Positions 63,335 to 64,000 of a stretch of DNA of 64,000 bases are shown here, piece after piece. Below the pieces are notes generated by a model. That model was not told where the DNA came from. It made no database searches and saw nothing but the letters and a program-made list of their open reading frames with translations. This stretch comes from Barnesiella intestinihominis YIT 11860. GTDB lineage: Bacteria > Bacteroidota > Bacteroidia > Bacteroidales > Barnesiellaceae. The DNA is taken from NCBI RefSeq assembly GCF_000296465.1, contig NZ_JH815204.1:681681-745680 (forward strand), given 5' to 3'. The position numbers were made by a program, and so were the translations under genes. Within the stretch, counting starts at the first letter, position 1; every line of letters starts with the position of its first letter.

Positions 63335-64000
63335 TTACATCATTCCACCCATGCCGCCCATTCCGGGAGCCGGCATAGCGGGTGCAGGATTTTCCTCTTT
63401 CTTATCGGCAATCACACATTCTGTTGTCAAGAACATGCCTGCGATAGAGGCTGCATTTTCCAGAGCTACACGAGTTACCTTAGCCGGGTCAATAACGCCT
63501 GCTGCAAAGAAATTTTCATAGGTATCTGTACGGGCGTTGTATCCAAAATCTCCTTCTCCGTCTTTAACCTTTTGAACAACAACAGCCCCTTCCACTCCGG
63601 CGTTAGCGGTAATTTGGCGAAGAGGTTCTTCTATGGCTCTTTTTACAATTTCAATACCTGTCGTTTCATCTTCATTTGCTCCCTTTAAACCATCTAATGC
63701 GGGGATACAACGAATGTATGCAACACCTCCACCCGGAACGATGCCCTCGGCAATAGCTGCTCTTGTAGCGCTTAACGCATCGTCTACACGGTCTTTTTTC
63801 TCTTTCATTTCGACTTCGGAAGCGGCTCCAATATAGAGAACTGCGACTCCACCGGCTAATTTGGCTAAACGTTCTTGCAGTTTCTCACGATCATAATCGG
63901 AGGTTGTCGTTTCTATTTGGGCTTTGATTTGGGCAACGCGTGCAGCGATGGAATCTTTGCTTCCCATACCGTTGACAATCGTGGTATTCTCTTTGTTTAC
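63335..64000 (-). CDS. groL: Chaperonin GroEL, C-terminal part (5' end beyond the window)
   Basis: An open frame of 221 codons enters from the right edge ([18 protein letters not shown]) and ends at 63335. It matches the GroEL end: [86 protein letters not shown] and the flexible GGM tail [11 protein letters not shown]. The chaperonin folds proteins in an ATP-driven cage with GroES. It is cut by the window, not a pseudogene. Confidence 0.95.
   Translation of the reverse strand, partial: VNKENTTIVNGMGSKDSIAARVAQIKAQIETTTSDYDREKLQERLAKLAGGVAVLYIGAASEVEMKEKKDRVDDALSATRAAIAEGIVPGGGVAYIRCIPALDGLKGANEDETTGIEIVKRAIEEPLRQITANAGVEGAVVVQKVKDGEGDFGYNARTDTYENFFAAGVIDPAKVTRVALENAASIAGMFLTTECVIADKKEENPAPAMPAPGMGGMGGMM

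Noticed and set aside
63335-64000. groL as a truncated pseudogene
   Set aside because: The frame is open to the right edge and the missing 5' part lies outside the window.

Overview
The window reads as an ordinary chromosomal stretch of a member of the Bacteroidales (phylum Bacteroidota). The evidence is: promoters of the Bacteroidota type (TTTG or TTG, about 18-20 nt, then TAnnTTTG) in front of many genes; weak ribosome-binding sites; a protein with a type IX secretion sorting domain; glutamine synthetase III; an FeoA-FeoB fusion; LL-diaminopimelate aminotransferase; a PG_1098-type methyltransferase; and RHS proteins of the paired Bacteroidota form. Genus cannot be fixed from the sequence alone; a gut or oral anaerobe is a reasonable guess given reverse rubrerythrin, PerR and ferrous-iron uptake.

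Layout. 1-6.4 kb (minus): a two-gene RHS locus whose second protein ends in a GIY-YIG nuclease domain, followed after 3 nt by the start of a small gene cut by the window edge, probably its immunity gene. 6.5-10 kb: MlaF/MlaE-type lipid-transport ABC genes, lptB, and a CAAX-type membrane protease. 10.2-17.3 kb (plus): hisH-hisA-hisF-hisIE-ftsE, then lysC, lysA, and a perR-reverse rubrerythrin pair with a clear Per box. 17.4-25.5 kb: lepA, nhaA, a LolC/E-like permease, an aminotransferase, a Yip1-like protein, smpB and the methyltransferase. 25.7-34.4 kb: a TPR protein and gyrA (minus), clpC and htpG (plus). 34.5-37.6 kb: pyrD-pyrK, an XRE-type regulator and a gene-free, AT-rich stretch carrying repeated TTACAnnTGTAA sites. 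37.6-45.6 kb: uvrA, a lytic transglycosylase and a type IX-secreted protein with a 10-G tract (minus), then a LysM/periplasmic-binding fusion and an outer-membrane barrel (plus). 45.6-51.7 kb: holA, amn, an orphan HsdR-N nuclease-like protein, an MGMT-like protein, tRNA-Cys, and an iron operon feoAB-DUF3267-FeoB-associated protein. 51.8-62.8 kb: a PurF-like amidotransferase, glnN, dapL, dapF (minus) and carA-carB (plus). The end holds a DUF454 membrane protein and the 3' part of groL.

How genes work together. lysC, lysA, dapL and dapF supply most of the lysine/diaminopimelate route through the aminotransferase branch. glnN, the PurF-like enzyme, carA and hisH all make or use glutamine amide nitrogen. 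carAB and pyrDK belong to pyrimidine synthesis. perR/rubrerythrin and feoAB deal with oxidative stress and ferrous iron. clpC, htpG, groL, lepA and smpB are protein-quality or translation factors.

Most genes are core housekeeping. The parts that stand out are the RHS/GIY-YIG toxin end, the poly-G tract in the secreted protein, the repeated operator-like sites beside the XRE regulator, and the membrane zincin-like protein inside the iron operon. No CRISPR array, insertion sequence, prophage or integrase was seen.
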